A DNA stretch of 64,000 nt from Emticicia sp965283955 (lineage in GTDB: Bacteria; Bacteroidota; Bacteroidia; Cytophagales; Spirosomataceae), in contig CBDIQW010000001.1 of the NCBI GenBank assembly GCA_965283955.1, positions 3,100,001-3,164,000 on the forward strand, written 5' to 3'. The notes below the pieces were generated by a model. That model worked only from the letters and a program-made list of their open reading frames with translations, did no database searches and was not told the DNA's origin. Shown here piece by piece: positions 44,483 to 55,871 of this stretch. Numbering within the stretch: position 1 is the first letter of the stretch; each line of letters begins with the position of its first letter. The position numbers and the translations under genes are program-made.

Positions 44483-47266
44483 TTACTCAATAATTACCTT
44501 CTTACTCACTACTTTACCCAAATTGTTCTTGAGTTTTACAATCAGAACTCCTCGAATATTTTGGCTGTTCCAACGATGTTTCAATTGCTCATTTTCTAAA
44601 ATCCTGCCTAAATCTTGCTTATAAATACTCGTTCCCGACGTATTAAAAATTTCGATTTCATAATTAGCCGTTTGCTTGATAATTGTCTCGAAGGTCAAAT
44701 TAGTATTTGCTTGACTTGGATTTGGGTAAACAACAAAGCCATTGTCATCGACGATTTCGTTTTCGGTGGCAGTAATTACTGAAAGTCCATCTCGCACAAC
44801 TAAAAGGCTGTTGGTAGTGGTGCAGTCCCACAGTGTTCTGACTTTTAGTATTTTTCGTTCGGTATCATAATACGCCAAATTGTCTTTATTGAAATCAGAT
44901 TCTTTAAAAACAAGCGTAATATTTTGCTTATTGATACTGACCGATTTGGGAATTGAAGTCAAATTAATAACCTCGTAAGTGAGCGAACGGCTGGCCAGTG
45001 TGCCTGTATAGTTCTGTGTTCGAGTTGCTTCGATTTGAACGCTATCGGTGGCGGTTTTTCCCGAAAAACTCAGTAATTCATAACGCATATTCTGTAAGAC
45101 TTTGGCGTCTTTTCCGTCATCATGAAAAACCGTGAATTTATTTCTCGGCACCGAAATATCCTGATAATAACGAATAACTAAGCTATCTGAAGAATACAAA
45201 CTGGTTGAACTTTTGGCCGATTTGGCCATTGGTATAATACTTCCCGCTCGGGCGTAAACTGGAATATCATGAATTGTAATGTTTTCAAATACATTGGTTT
45301 CGCCGTTATGGAGTTTGTTTGTCCAGAAATTAAACCATTTTCCTTTGGGCAAAATAACTTTACGCAGCGGCATTCCGTGAATCAAGATTGGAGCAACGAC
45401 CAAATTTTCGCCAAAGAAATATTGGTCTTGAATATTATCGTTGGTTTTGCTCAAATCAAAATAATCCATAGTCAAGCAGATTGGTCTGCCAGTTATACTG
45501 TTTCTGAAAGCCAAAGAATACAGATAAGGCAGTAACTCATAACGCAATTTGATATAACGCTTTGAAATATTATAAAAAGGTTGAGTAAGATTATAAGGTT
45601 CTGTGCTAAAACGAAGTCCGTGTGAGCGTAGAATTGGTGAAAATACAGAAAATTGTAACCAACGAACGTCTAATTCTTCATTTTTTTCCGATTGGTCGGG
45701 GCTTTTTGCAAACCCTCCTGTATCGGAGTGCATATATGCCAAACCCGAAAAACCAGAATGTAGCATCATCGGAATTTGGTATCGCAAACCTGACCAAACT
45801 CGCAAAACATCGCCACTCCACGGTAAAACTCCGTAGCGTTGCGAGCCAATGTAGCCCGACCTGCTGAGGTTAAATACACGTTTTTCGGGAAAATCAATGG
45901 CCGAGTTATCATAAATGTTTTTTGCCCAAGCCAGACCATAAAGGTTATGCACATCGTTGGCCGAACCGTTGGCATGCAAAAAATTTGACGGATGGTTTTC
46001 TGGTTCATTTTTATCGCTCCAAAAACCACTTACACCTTGATTAGTCAAGGATTTCATTTTTTGCCAAACCCATTTTTGAGTATTCGGATTAAAAATATCC
46101 AGCAAGCCAACCGTACCATTCCACATAGTTATCTGCCCTGTGCGATTGGTGTTGACATTTTTAGCAAAATATTTTAACGAGTCTGCCAAAGCATAATTGA
46201 AAGATTTTGTGGTGACATACGGGTCGTTGATAAGCACAGTCTGAACACCAGTTGCGGCAAAATCTTTAATCATTTGGGTCGAATTCGGCCATTTGGTTTT
46301 GTCCCAGTCAAAATTGCCCATTTTTGTTTCATCTCCGTACCAGTATAAATCCAAAATCATGGCATCAACCGGAAAGCCTTCGTTTTGGAGCTTCTTTAAT
46401 ACATCTTTGGCATCGGTTTCATTTTTATAGCCAAATTTCGACTGCAGGTAACCCAGTGCCCATCTTGGCGGTAAGGGTTGTCGGCCAGTGAGCAAGGTAT
46501 AATTTTGAAGAATTTCGTCGTTCGACTCGCCATTAATGAAATAATACGCCCAATCTCCTGTGCTACTTACTTCCACATTTAGTTGAGTTGAGTCTTGGGC
46601 TCCGATGTACATTCTCATATCGCCTGGCAAATTTCCATCAAGCAATAAACCGTATTTATGAGAAGCGACAATAAACGGAATATTCATGCTTTGTGAAAGC
46701 CCTGTTGATATTCCAAAACCATCGTCATAATATCCGCCTCGATATGTATTAGTAAAATCAAGAACTTTTCGGTTGAGATTGATTTCGGAGAAACGTCCAC
46801 CAGTACCATGAAATACTTCGCTTGGGTTTATCTTAAAAGAAAAATATACAGAATCTTTGCCAAATTTGATGCCTTTATCTTCCGAAATTTTTGTTTCATT
46901 GCCTGATTTTAAGCTAACTCTCAACGGATTTTTGTTGATTTCGAGCGTAGATTTATCAGTAAAAATCTCAATTTTAGACGTAGTTTCATTGATTTTTTGT
47001 GTAAATCCCTGTGGTTTTAAGACCACACAAGCCGAGCTATCATTAGAATCCTGACCACTTTTGAGCAACTGAATTTTAAAAATATCAGGCGAAAATTGTT
47101 GGATAAACAAATCGCCTGTTGTTCCTTTTATTCTCAGTCCTTTTGTAGTTTCCGAAAAACTCACATAACTACCCGCACTCTGTGAAAATACCCGATTATT
47201 AAGCAAAAAAAGAACTATAATTAGGCAATACTGAAATTTTCTTACGAATGTTTCTATTTGTTGCAT
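44483..47266 (-). CDS. GH31 family glycosidase with type IX secretion sorting domain
   Basis: A 927-residue secreted enzyme. After a signal peptide (CLIIVLFLLNNRVFSQ) come the GH31 N-terminal beta-sandwich (VFHGTGGRFSEINLNRKVLD) and the (beta/alpha)8 barrel: FPVDAMILDLYWYGDETKMG and GVSGFWSDKNEPENHPSNFL, whose Asp in WSDKNEP aligns with the catalytic nucleophile of alpha-glucosidases/xylosidases. MLHSGFSGLAYMHSDTGGFA and LRSHGLRFSTEPYNL follow. The last 80 residues (FVVYPNPSQANTNLTFETII to VVSKKVIIE) are a type A C-terminal domain that directs export through the type IX system. It cuts alpha-linked sugars outside the cell; the linkage preference cannot be read from the sequence. Confidence 0.92.
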   Translation of the reverse strand: MQQIETFVRKFQYCLIIVLFLLNNRVFSQSAGSYVSFSETTKGLRIKGTTGDLFIQQFSPDIFKIQLLKSGQDSNDSSACVVLKPQGFTQKINETTSKIEIFTDKSTLEINKNPLRVSLKSGNETKISEDKGIKFGKDSVYFSFKINPSEVFHGTGGRFSEINLNRKVLDFTNTYRGGYYDDGFGISTGLSQSMNIPFIVASHKYGLLLDGNLPGDMRMYIGAQDSTQLNVEVSSTGDWAYYFINGESNDEILQNYTLLTGRQPLPPRWALGYLQSKFGYKNETDAKDVLKKLQNEGFPVDAMILDLYWYGDETKMGNFDWDKTKWPNSTQMIKDFAATGVQTVLINDPYVTTKSFNYALADSLKYFAKNVNTNRTGQITMWNGTVGLLDIFNPNTQKWVWQKMKSLTNQGVSGFWSDKNEPENHPSNFLHANGSANDVHNLYGLAWAKNIYDNSAIDFPEKRVFNLSRSGYIGSQRYGVLPWSGDVLRVWSGLRYQIPMMLHSGFSGLAYMHSDTGGFAKSPDQSEKNEELDVRWLQFSVFSPILRSHGLRFSTEPYNLTQPFYNISKRYIKLRYELLPYLYSLAFRNSITGRPICLTMDYFDLSKTNDNIQDQYFFGENLVVAPILIHGMPLRKVILPKGKWFNFWTNKLHNGETNVFENITIHDIPVYARAGSIIPMAKSAKSSTSLYSSDSLVIRYYQDISVPRNKFTVFHDDGKDAKVLQNMRYELLSFSGKTATDSVQIEATRTQNYTGTLASRSLTYEVINLTSIPKSVSINKQNITLVFKESDFNKDNLAYYDTERKILKVRTLWDCTTTNSLLVVRDGLSVITATENEIVDDNGFVVYPNPSQANTNLTFETIIKQTANYEIEIFNTSGTSIYKQDLGRILENEQLKHRWNSQNIRGVLIVKLKNNLGKVVSKKVIIE

Positions 47267-47300
47267 GTTGATAATGATTAATGGCGAGCCTGCTGGTTTG

Positions 47301-50300
47301 CTACTGTAAGCTAAAAACCTTTGGCGTCGAATTGTTTACTAACATGATGAAACTTCGTTTGCCATTGATGCTAATCGGGGCAATTTGTTTCATTTCTCCA
47401 TCCACCCTAAAACCACTGTTTCTGTCAGAAACAGCCTTAAAATTGCCCTTCCCTGTATTTAATAAAATTTTACCCTTGAAAGCATCGAGTGTAGAAAACT
47501 GTGGTGTGAAACCATGGTTATTTCCGCCCAAAATAATATCCTTCAAGCCATCATTATTCAAATCAACGCAATAAGTTGCATTGATGCACGAAAACTGAGC
47601 TTCAACTGGTAATGCTTTTACCGAGAAGCCCCCTTTTCCATCATTAATCGCCACGCACGACTGTTGAAAATCTACTTTCTTCACTACGCCTTTGCTCAAA
47701 ATATTCTTATCGAATAAATCAGAGATTGATTTGGTAGCAAACTCTGAATGTTTGAGGTTTTGGGTTTTCAAGAAAGGAAATTGCTCCATTGTTTCACGCT
47801 TCAAGAAGATTGTTCGGTCTTCTCCATCTACGGTTTTTGTAAGTATTTTATCAATGATACCATTATTATCGAAATCACTCACCCAAACTTTCAACGGATT
47901 TTCGGCATTGGCTTTGAACATGACGTTATCGCCCGAATTTCCGAGTATCAAATCTAAATCTTTGTCATTGTCAATATCAACGGCTTCAACTCTTCCCCAA
48001 AAACCATTTAAGTTTTCAAGTCCAGAATTGAGTTTCTCGAAACGCTTGTTTTTGTAAGTAACAATCACGGGCGACATCCAATCTCCTACAACCACGAGTT
48101 CATTTTGCCCATCGCCGTTGAGGTCTTGCCAAGTGGCATCACGTACCATTCCTACTTCTGCCAATTCTTTTGGTGTTGCGTTGCTAAAATTCCCTTTACC
48201 ATCATTCAGAAATACAAAATTTTTCGGATTCAAACCATATTGTTTCGATTGGTTGCGACTACCAACAAAAATATCTAAATCACCATCTTTATCATAGTCG
48301 AAAGGCACAACAACCGCTGTATTCATGCCATCACGAGGTAGGGCACTGGGTTTGTGAGTAAAGTTCCCTTTTCCATCATTCAAATAAAGTCGGTCATCCA
48401 AACCTCTATCTCCTGCTGGAACTTCGTTTCCGCCTGAACCAACATATAAGTCTAAATCACCATCACGGTCGGCATCAAAAAAAACTACTGCGGTATCTTC
48501 GTGGTATTTAAATTGCTCAAATACCGCTTGAACCGATTTCTTAAAACCAGCACCTTGCTGAATGTATAGCTGCCCAGCTTGTAAGGTTGCACCACAAATA
48601 TAAACATCGTCTTTGCCATCACCGTTTACATCGCCAATGGCAGCTTTTGGCCCTTCGGCTGATAATTTTACTGGAATATTTCGCTCGTCATAAAAATCTT
48701 CATAGGTATTTTCTTTGTGCGAATCTAATGCAACATTTACGACTTGGAAGAAAGGCTTTGGTACTGACAGCTCTGACACGGATTTAATAACTTTTGAATC
48801 TTTTATCGAGGCCACAAGGCTTTTATCAATCGTTGGGTTTTTCATTACCGAAATTCGTCCATCATACCATTTTATGCGTACCGAATCTACTTTAGTATTT
48901 GCCCCTAAGCCAACAGTAAGCGGGTATTCACAACTCGACTGAAATCCCCTCGAAGGCATCAAATAGCGTGTGATTACTTGATTTTGACTAAAAACAGTTA
49001 CTTCTGACCCAATGGCAAACGTATTTTGATTTTCGCCTTTGAGATTTATCTTTAGGAAATGATTTTTTAATTTTTCAGACTTATTCTGATATACAAAAGC
49101 TTTCTGATTGACATTATTGACAATCAAATCTAAATCGCCATCATTGTCTAAATCAGCATAGGCTGCCCCATTTGAGAATGAGGGTTGGGTGAAACCAAAT
49201 CTCTCGGCTTCTTCATCAAATCTCAAATCGTTTTTACCACTATTATGAAAGAAATTATTGATAATCGGGCGAGAAGGCATATTATTAATGATTTCATCGA
49301 AACGCTTTCTTTCGCCTTGGTTGATTGCATTTTTTGACAAATCATTGGCAAAAAAATCAATAAAATCTTGGTCGATTACATCGTGATAAATGCCATTACA
49401 AACATAAATATCATTGAAACCATCATTATCGGCATCAAACATCAATGCCCCCCAACTCCAATCACTTGCAGCAACGCCGCTTAGGCACGCAATCTCACTA
49501 TAAGTACCATCTTGATTGTTGAGTTGCAAGCAATTTTGCATGTATTGGTTGTAGAAGCCTTTCTGCTTTTTCAGATTATTGATGTAATGATTATCAAATG
49601 AAGCATTTGTTTTTAATCGAACCTCATCTCTTGGAAGCATTTCGGTCGTAAAATTTCCTGATAGCCGTCATTATTAATATCGGCCATATCAGCACCCATC
49701 GAAGCTGTGCTTAGATGCTGCATTCGTTGTTCGATTTCTTCTTTGAATTTACCATCTTTCTGATTGATGTATAAATAATCTTTCTCAAAAAAATCGTTTG
49801 AAACATAAATATCTGGGTAGCCATCTTTGTTTACATCGCCAATCGTAACGCCCAAACCGAAGCCAATCAAACTACTATAAATACCAGATTCCTTGCTTAC
49901 GTCGTGAAAAAGCCGTTATCATTTCTCATTAATTTATCGCCACCACCTTTCAGAAAATCCTTTACAGGCCAATCTTCGGCACGGAGGTCACGGTTATTAT
50001 CGTAGTTGAGGGTGTTGACAGGAATAAAGCTGTTATTCAGAATGTAGCAATCTAAATCGCCGTCGAGGTCATAATCAAAAAATGCGGCGTGAGTAGTGTA
50101 GCCACCTTCGTCAAGACCATACTTTTTGGCCGATTCTGTAAAAGTCGAGTTTCCGTTGTTGATGTACAGAGCGTTTTCTTGCCCAATTCCCGACTGATAA
50201 CCGGCATTGCAGACATAAATATCCAGCAGGTTATCATTATTGATATCAACCATCACCACGCCCGTACTCCATTTTTTCTGATTGGCAATTCCTGCTTTTT

Positions 50301-50610
50301 CAGAGATATCTTCAAACTTAAAGCTTCCTTTATTCAAATAGAGTTTATTAGAACCCATATTTGAAGTAAAAAATACATCTTGTAAGCCATCGTTGTTAAT
50401 ATCGCCAATGGCCACGCCACCACCATTATAAAAATTTCGGTAGGAAAAAATATTAAAGTCTTCTTTATTCGTTACGGTATTTTCAAACGAGATTCCCGTC
50501 TCGTTTTCCTCTTTTAACTCAAATTGGGCGTCTTCATTTTTTTTTGAGCAAGAAATCAGATAAAATGAAGTAACGAATAAAAAAAGTAAGTTTTTTGTAA
50601 GTTTCATCAC
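47301..50610 (-). CDS. second CRTAC1/ASPIC-UnbV lipoprotein (two one-base frameshifts)
   Basis: Three frames (50610-49897, 49870-49613, 49640-47301) join to 1103 residues if one base is added near 49900 (NGFFTDVSKESGIYSS) and one T to the run at 49650-49653 (YQEIFTTEMLPRDEVR). The lipobox is VTSFYLISCSKKNED. VCBS/FG-GAP repeats with D-x-N-x-D-G loops and the ASPIC segment (AIGSEVTVFSQNQVITRYLM, PSRGFQSSCEYPLTVGLG) are as in the 37363-40704 paralog. It is separated from GH31 by 34 bases and from the small lipoprotein by 26 bases, so co-transcription is likely. Confidence 0.88.
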
Positions 50611-50636
50611 AGGTTTTTAAAGTATTAAGTCGAAAG

Positions 50637-51209
50637 TTAGAAATACAAACCTTCTTCTTTTAAGTTGACTAAAGTAGTCTTAGGTTTTTTTGAGACAATA
50701 ATTGCCTCGACGGTTTGCCATTTTTCAGGCGTTAATTGTGCTTCAAATTTACCAACTTTTCCGTTGACGATTACTACACATTTATCTTTTGAAAACGATT
50801 CAAGTGTAATTTCTCCTTCGGTCATCAGATAACCTTCGCCAGTGCGTTTTTCTTTATTAGCAATTCGGCCGATCATTATTCCGCCTTCAATTTGTTGGTC
50901 TTTTTGTAATCTCAAGACATAAGGTTTAGTAGTGTGCCATCGTTCTGTGCCAAAATTCAATACTATATTACTCTCAAATTGGTCAAACAAATTAGCTCTC
51001 AGAAATCCATTATCTGCAATAATATCACAGCTAAAAATACTTTCTTTCTGATAAAACTCTTTTCCATCAATCTTGATAATTGCTTTGGTCTGGCCGTCTT
51101 TTAGGCTATTATATATTTTATCAATGTTTGTCTTACCTGATTTTTGTGGAGAAGAGCAAGAGTAGAAAATCGAAAAAATAATAACAATAGTGTAAATATA
51201 TGATTTCAT
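50637..51209 (-). CDS. hypothetical lipoprotein
   Basis: A 190-residue lipoprotein starting MKSYIYTIVIIFSIFYSCSS, with the lipobox cysteine near residue 18. The rest is beta-rich and includes QTKAIIKIDGKEFYQKESIF, NIVLNFGTERWHTTKPYVLR and GYLMTEGEITLESFSKD. I do not recognise the family. The position between SusD and CRTAC1 suggests a role in the same surface glycan locus. An earlier ATG (51227) exists but would extend the signal sequence unusually. Confidence 0.7.
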   Translation of the reverse strand: MKSYIYTIVIIFSIFYSCSSPQKSGKTNIDKIYNSLKDGQTKAIIKIDGKEFYQKESIFSCDIIADNGFLRANLFDQFESNIVLNFGTERWHTTKPYVLRLQKDQQIEGGIMIGRIANKEKRTGEGYLMTEGEITLESFSKDKCVVIVNGKVGKFEAQLTPEKWQTVEAIIVSKKPKTTLVNLKEEGLYF

Positions 51210-51266
51210 AATTAATCTTTGATACAAGTGGCTTGAGCTAAACCACCGAATTAGTTTTGCTTAGAA

Positions 51267-51300
51267 AACAAAAATGCTCGATTTTTCGAGCATTTTTGTT
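51267..51300 (-). terminator. terminator after susD
   Basis: AACAAAAATGCTCGA and TCGAGCATTTTTGTT are perfect inverted arms ending in a T-run, 26 bases after the SusD stop. Confidence 0.85.
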
Positions 51301-51325
51301 TAATCATATCTAAATGTATTACATG

Positions 51326-52816
51326 TTAGTAACCTTTGTTTTGCTTCAAGTTTGGATTAGAAACAATCGCAGAAGAAGGAATTGGATACAATACTGTATA
51401 AGCATCTTTTACTTCTACGCCTGTACCAGTTGTAAATTTGCCATAACGAATCTCTACCGTACGTTTACCACCTTCCCAGTACAATTCACGACCAATTTCA
51501 TCAAACATAGAATCAGCAGTTAGTGAAGCAAGAGCTTTTCCACCACGAGTTGTTCTGAGAGAGTTTACTGTTGCTAATGCACCAGCAGTGTTACCACCTC
51601 TGAATTGTGCTTCTGCTTTCATCAATACAGCTTCAGCATAACGCATCAAGATGTATTTACTTGCATCAGCTGGGTGATACTTGATAACACGGATACCTTT
51701 ATCGGTAGCAGCACCAGCTAAAGGTACATCACGAGTGAATGATAAAACTTTTTGTGTACGAGTATCAATCAAGTCTTTACCATTATCCATGATTTGTTTT
51801 CCAATTAAGAAACCACGACCAATTCCTGAGAATTCTTTACCATCACCTTTTGCTGGAACACCAATACGTGGGTCATCCTTCTCGAATTTATCGTAGAAAT
51901 CAGCTAATGTGGTGAATCCATTCCAACCAGATGGATTCTGGTTGTAGTGCAAAGTCATGAACCAACGGTTTTGAGCAGAACCTTCTAATGAAACAAGGAT
52001 TGTTTCGTTTTTAGCTGCTGCAGTAAAGGCAGTAAAATAGTCTTTATCTAATGAATAACCATCTGCTGTTATTGCATCAACGTAGGCGATTACTTTGTCC
52101 ATATCGGCTTTATCAAAAGTATAAGGACCTTCTGGAGCGGCCGATTTGTAAACAGCCTTGTTCAAGTGCAATTTAGCCAATAAGAAATTTGCTGCAGCTT
52201 TATTTGCTATACCATTTGTAGCTGAAGGAGCAACTTTTGCAAGACCTGGAAGAGCTTCTGTTAAATCTTTAACGATGAAATCAAAAGCTTCTGAGCGGCT
52301 CAAAGTTTTGGGTAATTCATCAACACCTTGAGTAACCTCTCTGAAAGGAACTTGACCCCAATAATCCATTACGTGGAACATATTGAATGCACGCAAAAAC
52401 TGTGCTTGTGCTTTTTGTGAAGCAGAAGGGTTAGATGCAATAATTTCAGTCGCTTTAAATACACGTTGGTTCAATTGGTTCCAAGCACCTGTAACACCTG
52501 AGTGAGTTGCATCCCAAGTATGTGCATCGAGTGTACGCCATACTCCATTATCACCCCAGTCAACACCACGTGTTGGTGGAATCATCTCAGCCGATGTATG
52601 TTGTCCTAAAGCATAAATATTTGCTTGGTCGGTGTACGCTCCTAAATCTTTGTAAGCTGATTCTAAAAGAGCTGCTGGGTCGCCAGGGGTGAAAGTACCA
52701 CCAGCTGATGTACGTACGATTGAGTCTTTCTCGTCATTAACAAGGTCAGTACAAGCCGACATAAAGGCTAATCCTGTGCTTGCTAAAAGTATTTTATAAA
52801 TATTGTTTTTTTTCAT
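51326..52816 (-). CDS. RagB/SusD family outer-membrane lipoprotein
   Basis: A 496-residue surface lipoprotein, partner of the SusC-type receptor directly upstream. The lipobox is ASTGLAFMSACTDLV. ALGQHTSAEMIPPTRGVDWG and NQLNQRVFKATEIIASNPSA are the N-terminal TPR-containing SusD core. KYILMRYAEAVLMKAEAQFR followed by NSLRTTRGGKALASLT and the end EIGRELYWEGGKRTVEIRY are the family hallmarks. SusD lids bind the glycan or peptide and deliver it into the SusC barrel. Confidence 0.95.
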   Translation of the reverse strand: MKKNNIYKILLASTGLAFMSACTDLVNDEKDSIVRTSAGGTFTPGDPAALLESAYKDLGAYTDQANIYALGQHTSAEMIPPTRGVDWGDNGVWRTLDAHTWDATHSGVTGAWNQLNQRVFKATEIIASNPSASQKAQAQFLRAFNMFHVMDYWGQVPFREVTQGVDELPKTLSRSEAFDFIVKDLTEALPGLAKVAPSATNGIANKAAANFLLAKLHLNKAVYKSAAPEGPYTFDKADMDKVIAYVDAITADGYSLDKDYFTAFTAAAKNETILVSLEGSAQNRWFMTLHYNQNPSGWNGFTTLADFYDKFEKDDPRIGVPAKGDGKEFSGIGRGFLIGKQIMDNGKDLIDTRTQKVLSFTRDVPLAGAATDKGIRVIKYHPADASKYILMRYAEAVLMKAEAQFRGGNTAGALATVNSLRTTRGGKALASLTADSMFDEIGRELYWEGGKRTVEIRYGKFTTGTGVEVKDAYTVLYPIPSSAIVSNPNLKQNKGY

Positions 52817-52847
52817 TTTTTCAATTGTTTTGAATTGTTAACACAAA

Positions 52848-55800
52848 TTAGAAAGAAATGTTTGCACCGATTGTCCAAGTTTTAGCTCTTGGGTAAGCAG
52901 TGTAGTCAATACCGAATGATGGGATACCATTAATCGATTTGTTAGTACTAACCTCTGGGTCTTGGCCTGAGTATTTAGTGAATGTTAACAAGTTTTGACC
53001 TGTCACATAAACTTTCAAGTTTGAGAATACTTTGCTCTTAGTAGGAACTCTGTATCCTAAGTTCAAGTTCTGTAAACGTACAAAATCACCTTTTTCTAAG
53101 AAACGTGTAGAAACATCTGGAGCATTTAAAGCACCTTCTTTCAAAGCAACAACGTCTTTAGTTACGTTACGACCATTCGCAAATGAACCTTTTGTGAAGA
53201 ATGCATTTGCAGTGTTTGAGTAAATATAGTTACCGAATACACCATTGAAGAACAAGCTTAAATCAAAGTTTTTGTAACGGAGGTTGTTAGTCAAACCAGC
53301 AGTTACAGTTGGAAGTGGGCTTTTTCCGTTCAAGAATTGTTGGAAGTCACCAGCAGGGTAAATAGAGTTACCAGCTTCGTCATAACCACCAAACTCACGC
53401 AAAAAATAAGCAAATAATGGTTGTCCTTGAGCAATACGTTGAGCAAAAGCACCTGTCAAACCTTGTCCGTTGATTTCACCTGTATCATAAACCCCAGATA
53501 AGTTTTTAACCAAGTTTTTGTTGAAAGCTGTGTTTGCTAACACTTCCCAACCGAAATCTTTACCATCAATAGCAGAAAAATTCAAACCTAATTCAACACC
53601 ACGGTTTTGAATATCAGTATCTAAGTTTTTCCATGAGAATGGTGTTGGAGCTGGTTGAGCAGATACAACTAAGAATAACAAATCTTTAGTATTTTTTTGG
53701 TAGAATTCGATATTACCTGATAATCTATTATTCAAGATAGCAAAGTCTAAACCAAGGTTCAATGCCGATGTTGTTTCCCATTTCAGGTTAGGGTTATTAA
53801 ATGCTACGGCATTCAAACCACCACCTTCGATGTTATCACCACCTTGGTTGATTCCCCAGCCTGAGTATCTATCACGACGGTCATACAAGTTATGAGGGAT
53901 TGATTGGTTACCAGTAACACCATAACCTACACGTAGAGCTAAATCAGAAAATACATTTTTAGGAATAAAAGATTCTTCCATCAATTTCCATTTGAATGCA
54001 CCAGATGGGAATACCCCATATTTGTTGTTACCACCAAATTTAGATGAACCATCAATACGAAGTGTTCCAGTTACTAAGTATTTGCTTGAAAGATTTAAGT
54101 TAACACGACCGAAGTATGATTGTAACTCATCTTTTTCTGAGCTTGAATTGTTGATAACATTGCTACCAAATTTACCTGCGTTAGCAACAGCTATGTTATT
54201 AATCATCAAATCTAAGTCAGTAGTACGGAAGTTTGCCGCAGCAATACTTTTCGAGTAACGGTCAAAGCTTTGGTACGAATAACCTAACAAGGCATTGAAT
54301 GATGTTTTGCCAAATTCTTTGTCATACGTGAAGTAGTTTTCCCATAATTGGTTATCTGTTTCAATGTCGTTAACGTAAGCACGACCAATTCCACCGATAC
54401 CAGTTACTACTAAATCACTTGAATAAGCAGATTTTCTTGAAGAAAGAGATTTGTCAAAGCCCAATACAGTTTTGAATTTCAAACCTTCAATGATTTGTAA
54501 TTCAGCATTGATGTTACCTAATGCACGCAAGGTATTGGTGTTGTCTTGTGACAACATTGCGAAAGCTAAAGGGTTCGGTTCTGTATTACCTGGTTGATTA
54601 AATACTTGTTTTCCACTTGCATCAGTTGTATAAATAGGCTGAGTAGGGTTTGACTTCAATATACCACCCAATAAATCACCTTCAAAACCAGAGTTTTCAG
54701 AAATCGGAACTCCAGTATCTTTTGTATTTGCGAAATTTAAGTTACTTCCAAGGGTCAATCTATCATTGATAAATTTCTTATTGCCACTAAAGCCAACACT
54801 GTAACGTTTCACTGCAGACTTTAAGATAATACCTTCTTGATTTAGGTAGCCTAGAGAGAAGCGGTAGCTACCAGAGGCATCTCCACCACCAAAAGCAAGG
54901 TTATGTTGGCTTGTTTGTCCTGTTCTGAACAATTCATCTTGCCAGTCAGTTGAACCACCTTTGTTTTGACCACCCGCAGCAACGTATTCAGCCGCTGATA
55001 ATAAATCATATTTTTTAGTGATTGAACTAAACCCATGAGAGTAACCATACTCAAGCGACCCTTTGCCTTTACCTTTTTTGGTTGTAATCAATACAACACC
55101 ATTTGCACCACGAGAACCGTAGATAGCTGTCGCAGAAGCATCTTTCAAAATATCAATTGAAGCGATATCATCTGGATTCATAAAGTTCAAAGGGTTTTTA
55201 GCCGGTTGACGGCCAATACCACTTGTTTGAGCATCACCAGAAACGTTATCGCCACTCAAGGGTACACCATCAATTACGAACAATGGGTTGTTTCCACCAA
55301 AAACTGAGGATGTACCACGAATACGAACATTAATTCCACCACCAGGCTCACCGCTTGATTGTGTAATTTGCACACCAGCCACACGTCCTTGCATTAATTG
55401 CTCAGGAGATGTTACAATACCTTTTTGGAAATCTTTAGCACCGATTGCATTTACTGCACCAGTAGCATCTTTTTTCTTAACAGTACCATAACCAACCACA
55501 ACAACTTCTTCAAGAGCTTTTGTGTCATCAACTAAAGTTACATCAACAACAGTTTTGTTACCGATAGCAACTTCTTTGGTTTCCATACCCACAAAACTAA
55601 ACACTAATGTGCCATTTTTGGCAATACCAGCAAGCTTGTAAGAACCATCAATTCCTGTTTGTGTACCTTTAGTAGTACCTTTAGCCTGAACTGTAACTCC
55701 TGGTAATCCGCTGCCATCAGCTCCCTTTACCGTACCCGAAACAGTTACTTCTTGTGCCATCACAGTGAAAGTAAGTGATGTTAACAGCATTGCAGCGATT

Positions 55801-55871
55801 GTGAAAATAGACTTTTTCACACAAGCTGATAGTCGCCCAATATAGCGACCCACTTGGTAGGACTTCATCAT
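52848..55871 (-). CDS. SusC/RagA family TonB-linked outer-membrane protein
   Basis: A 1007-residue receptor. The signal peptide ends in LTFTVMAQ; a CarbopepD_reg-like domain follows (VTVSGTVKGADGSGLPGVTV), then the SusC motif EEVVVVGYGTVKKKDATGAV, which joins the TonB box to the plug. The plug carries RIRGTSSVFGGNNPLFVIDG, and the remainder is the 22-strand barrel ending in ANISF. It is energised by TonB and imports glycan or peptide fragments with the adjacent SusD (31-bp gap). The gene is intact. A promoter matching the Bacteroidota consensus lies at 56035-56067, giving a leader of about 155 bases. Confidence 0.96.
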   Translation of the reverse strand: MMKSYQVGRYIGRLSACVKKSIFTIAAMLLTSLTFTVMAQEVTVSGTVKGADGSGLPGVTVQAKGTTKGTQTGIDGSYKLAGIAKNGTLVFSFVGMETKEVAIGNKTVVDVTLVDDTKALEEVVVVGYGTVKKKDATGAVNAIGAKDFQKGIVTSPEQLMQGRVAGVQITQSSGEPGGGINVRIRGTSSVFGGNNPLFVIDGVPLSGDNVSGDAQTSGIGRQPAKNPLNFMNPDDIASIDILKDASATAIYGSRGANGVVLITTKKGKGKGSLEYGYSHGFSSITKKYDLLSAAEYVAAGGQNKGGSTDWQDELFRTGQTSQHNLAFGGGDASGSYRFSLGYLNQEGIILKSAVKRYSVGFSGNKKFINDRLTLGSNLNFANTKDTGVPISENSGFEGDLLGGILKSNPTQPIYTTDASGKQVFNQPGNTEPNPLAFAMLSQDNTNTLRALGNINAELQIIEGLKFKTVLGFDKSLSSRKSAYSSDLVVTGIGGIGRAYVNDIETDNQLWENYFTYDKEFGKTSFNALLGYSYQSFDRYSKSIAAANFRTTDLDLMINNIAVANAGKFGSNVINNSSSEKDELQSYFGRVNLNLSSKYLVTGTLRIDGSSKFGGNNKYGVFPSGAFKWKLMEESFIPKNVFSDLALRVGYGVTGNQSIPHNLYDRRDRYSGWGINQGGDNIEGGGLNAVAFNNPNLKWETTSALNLGLDFAILNNRLSGNIEFYQKNTKDLLFLVVSAQPAPTPFSWKNLDTDIQNRGVELGLNFSAIDGKDFGWEVLANTAFNKNLVKNLSGVYDTGEINGQGLTGAFAQRIAQGQPLFAYFLREFGGYDEAGNSIYPAGDFQQFLNGKSPLPTVTAGLTNNLRYKNFDLSLFFNGVFGNYIYSNTANAFFTKGSFANGRNVTKDVVALKEGALNAPDVSTRFLEKGDFVRLQNLNLGYRVPTKSKVFSNLKVYVTGQNLLTFTKYSGQDPEVSTNKSINGIPSFGIDYTAYPRAKTWTIGANISF

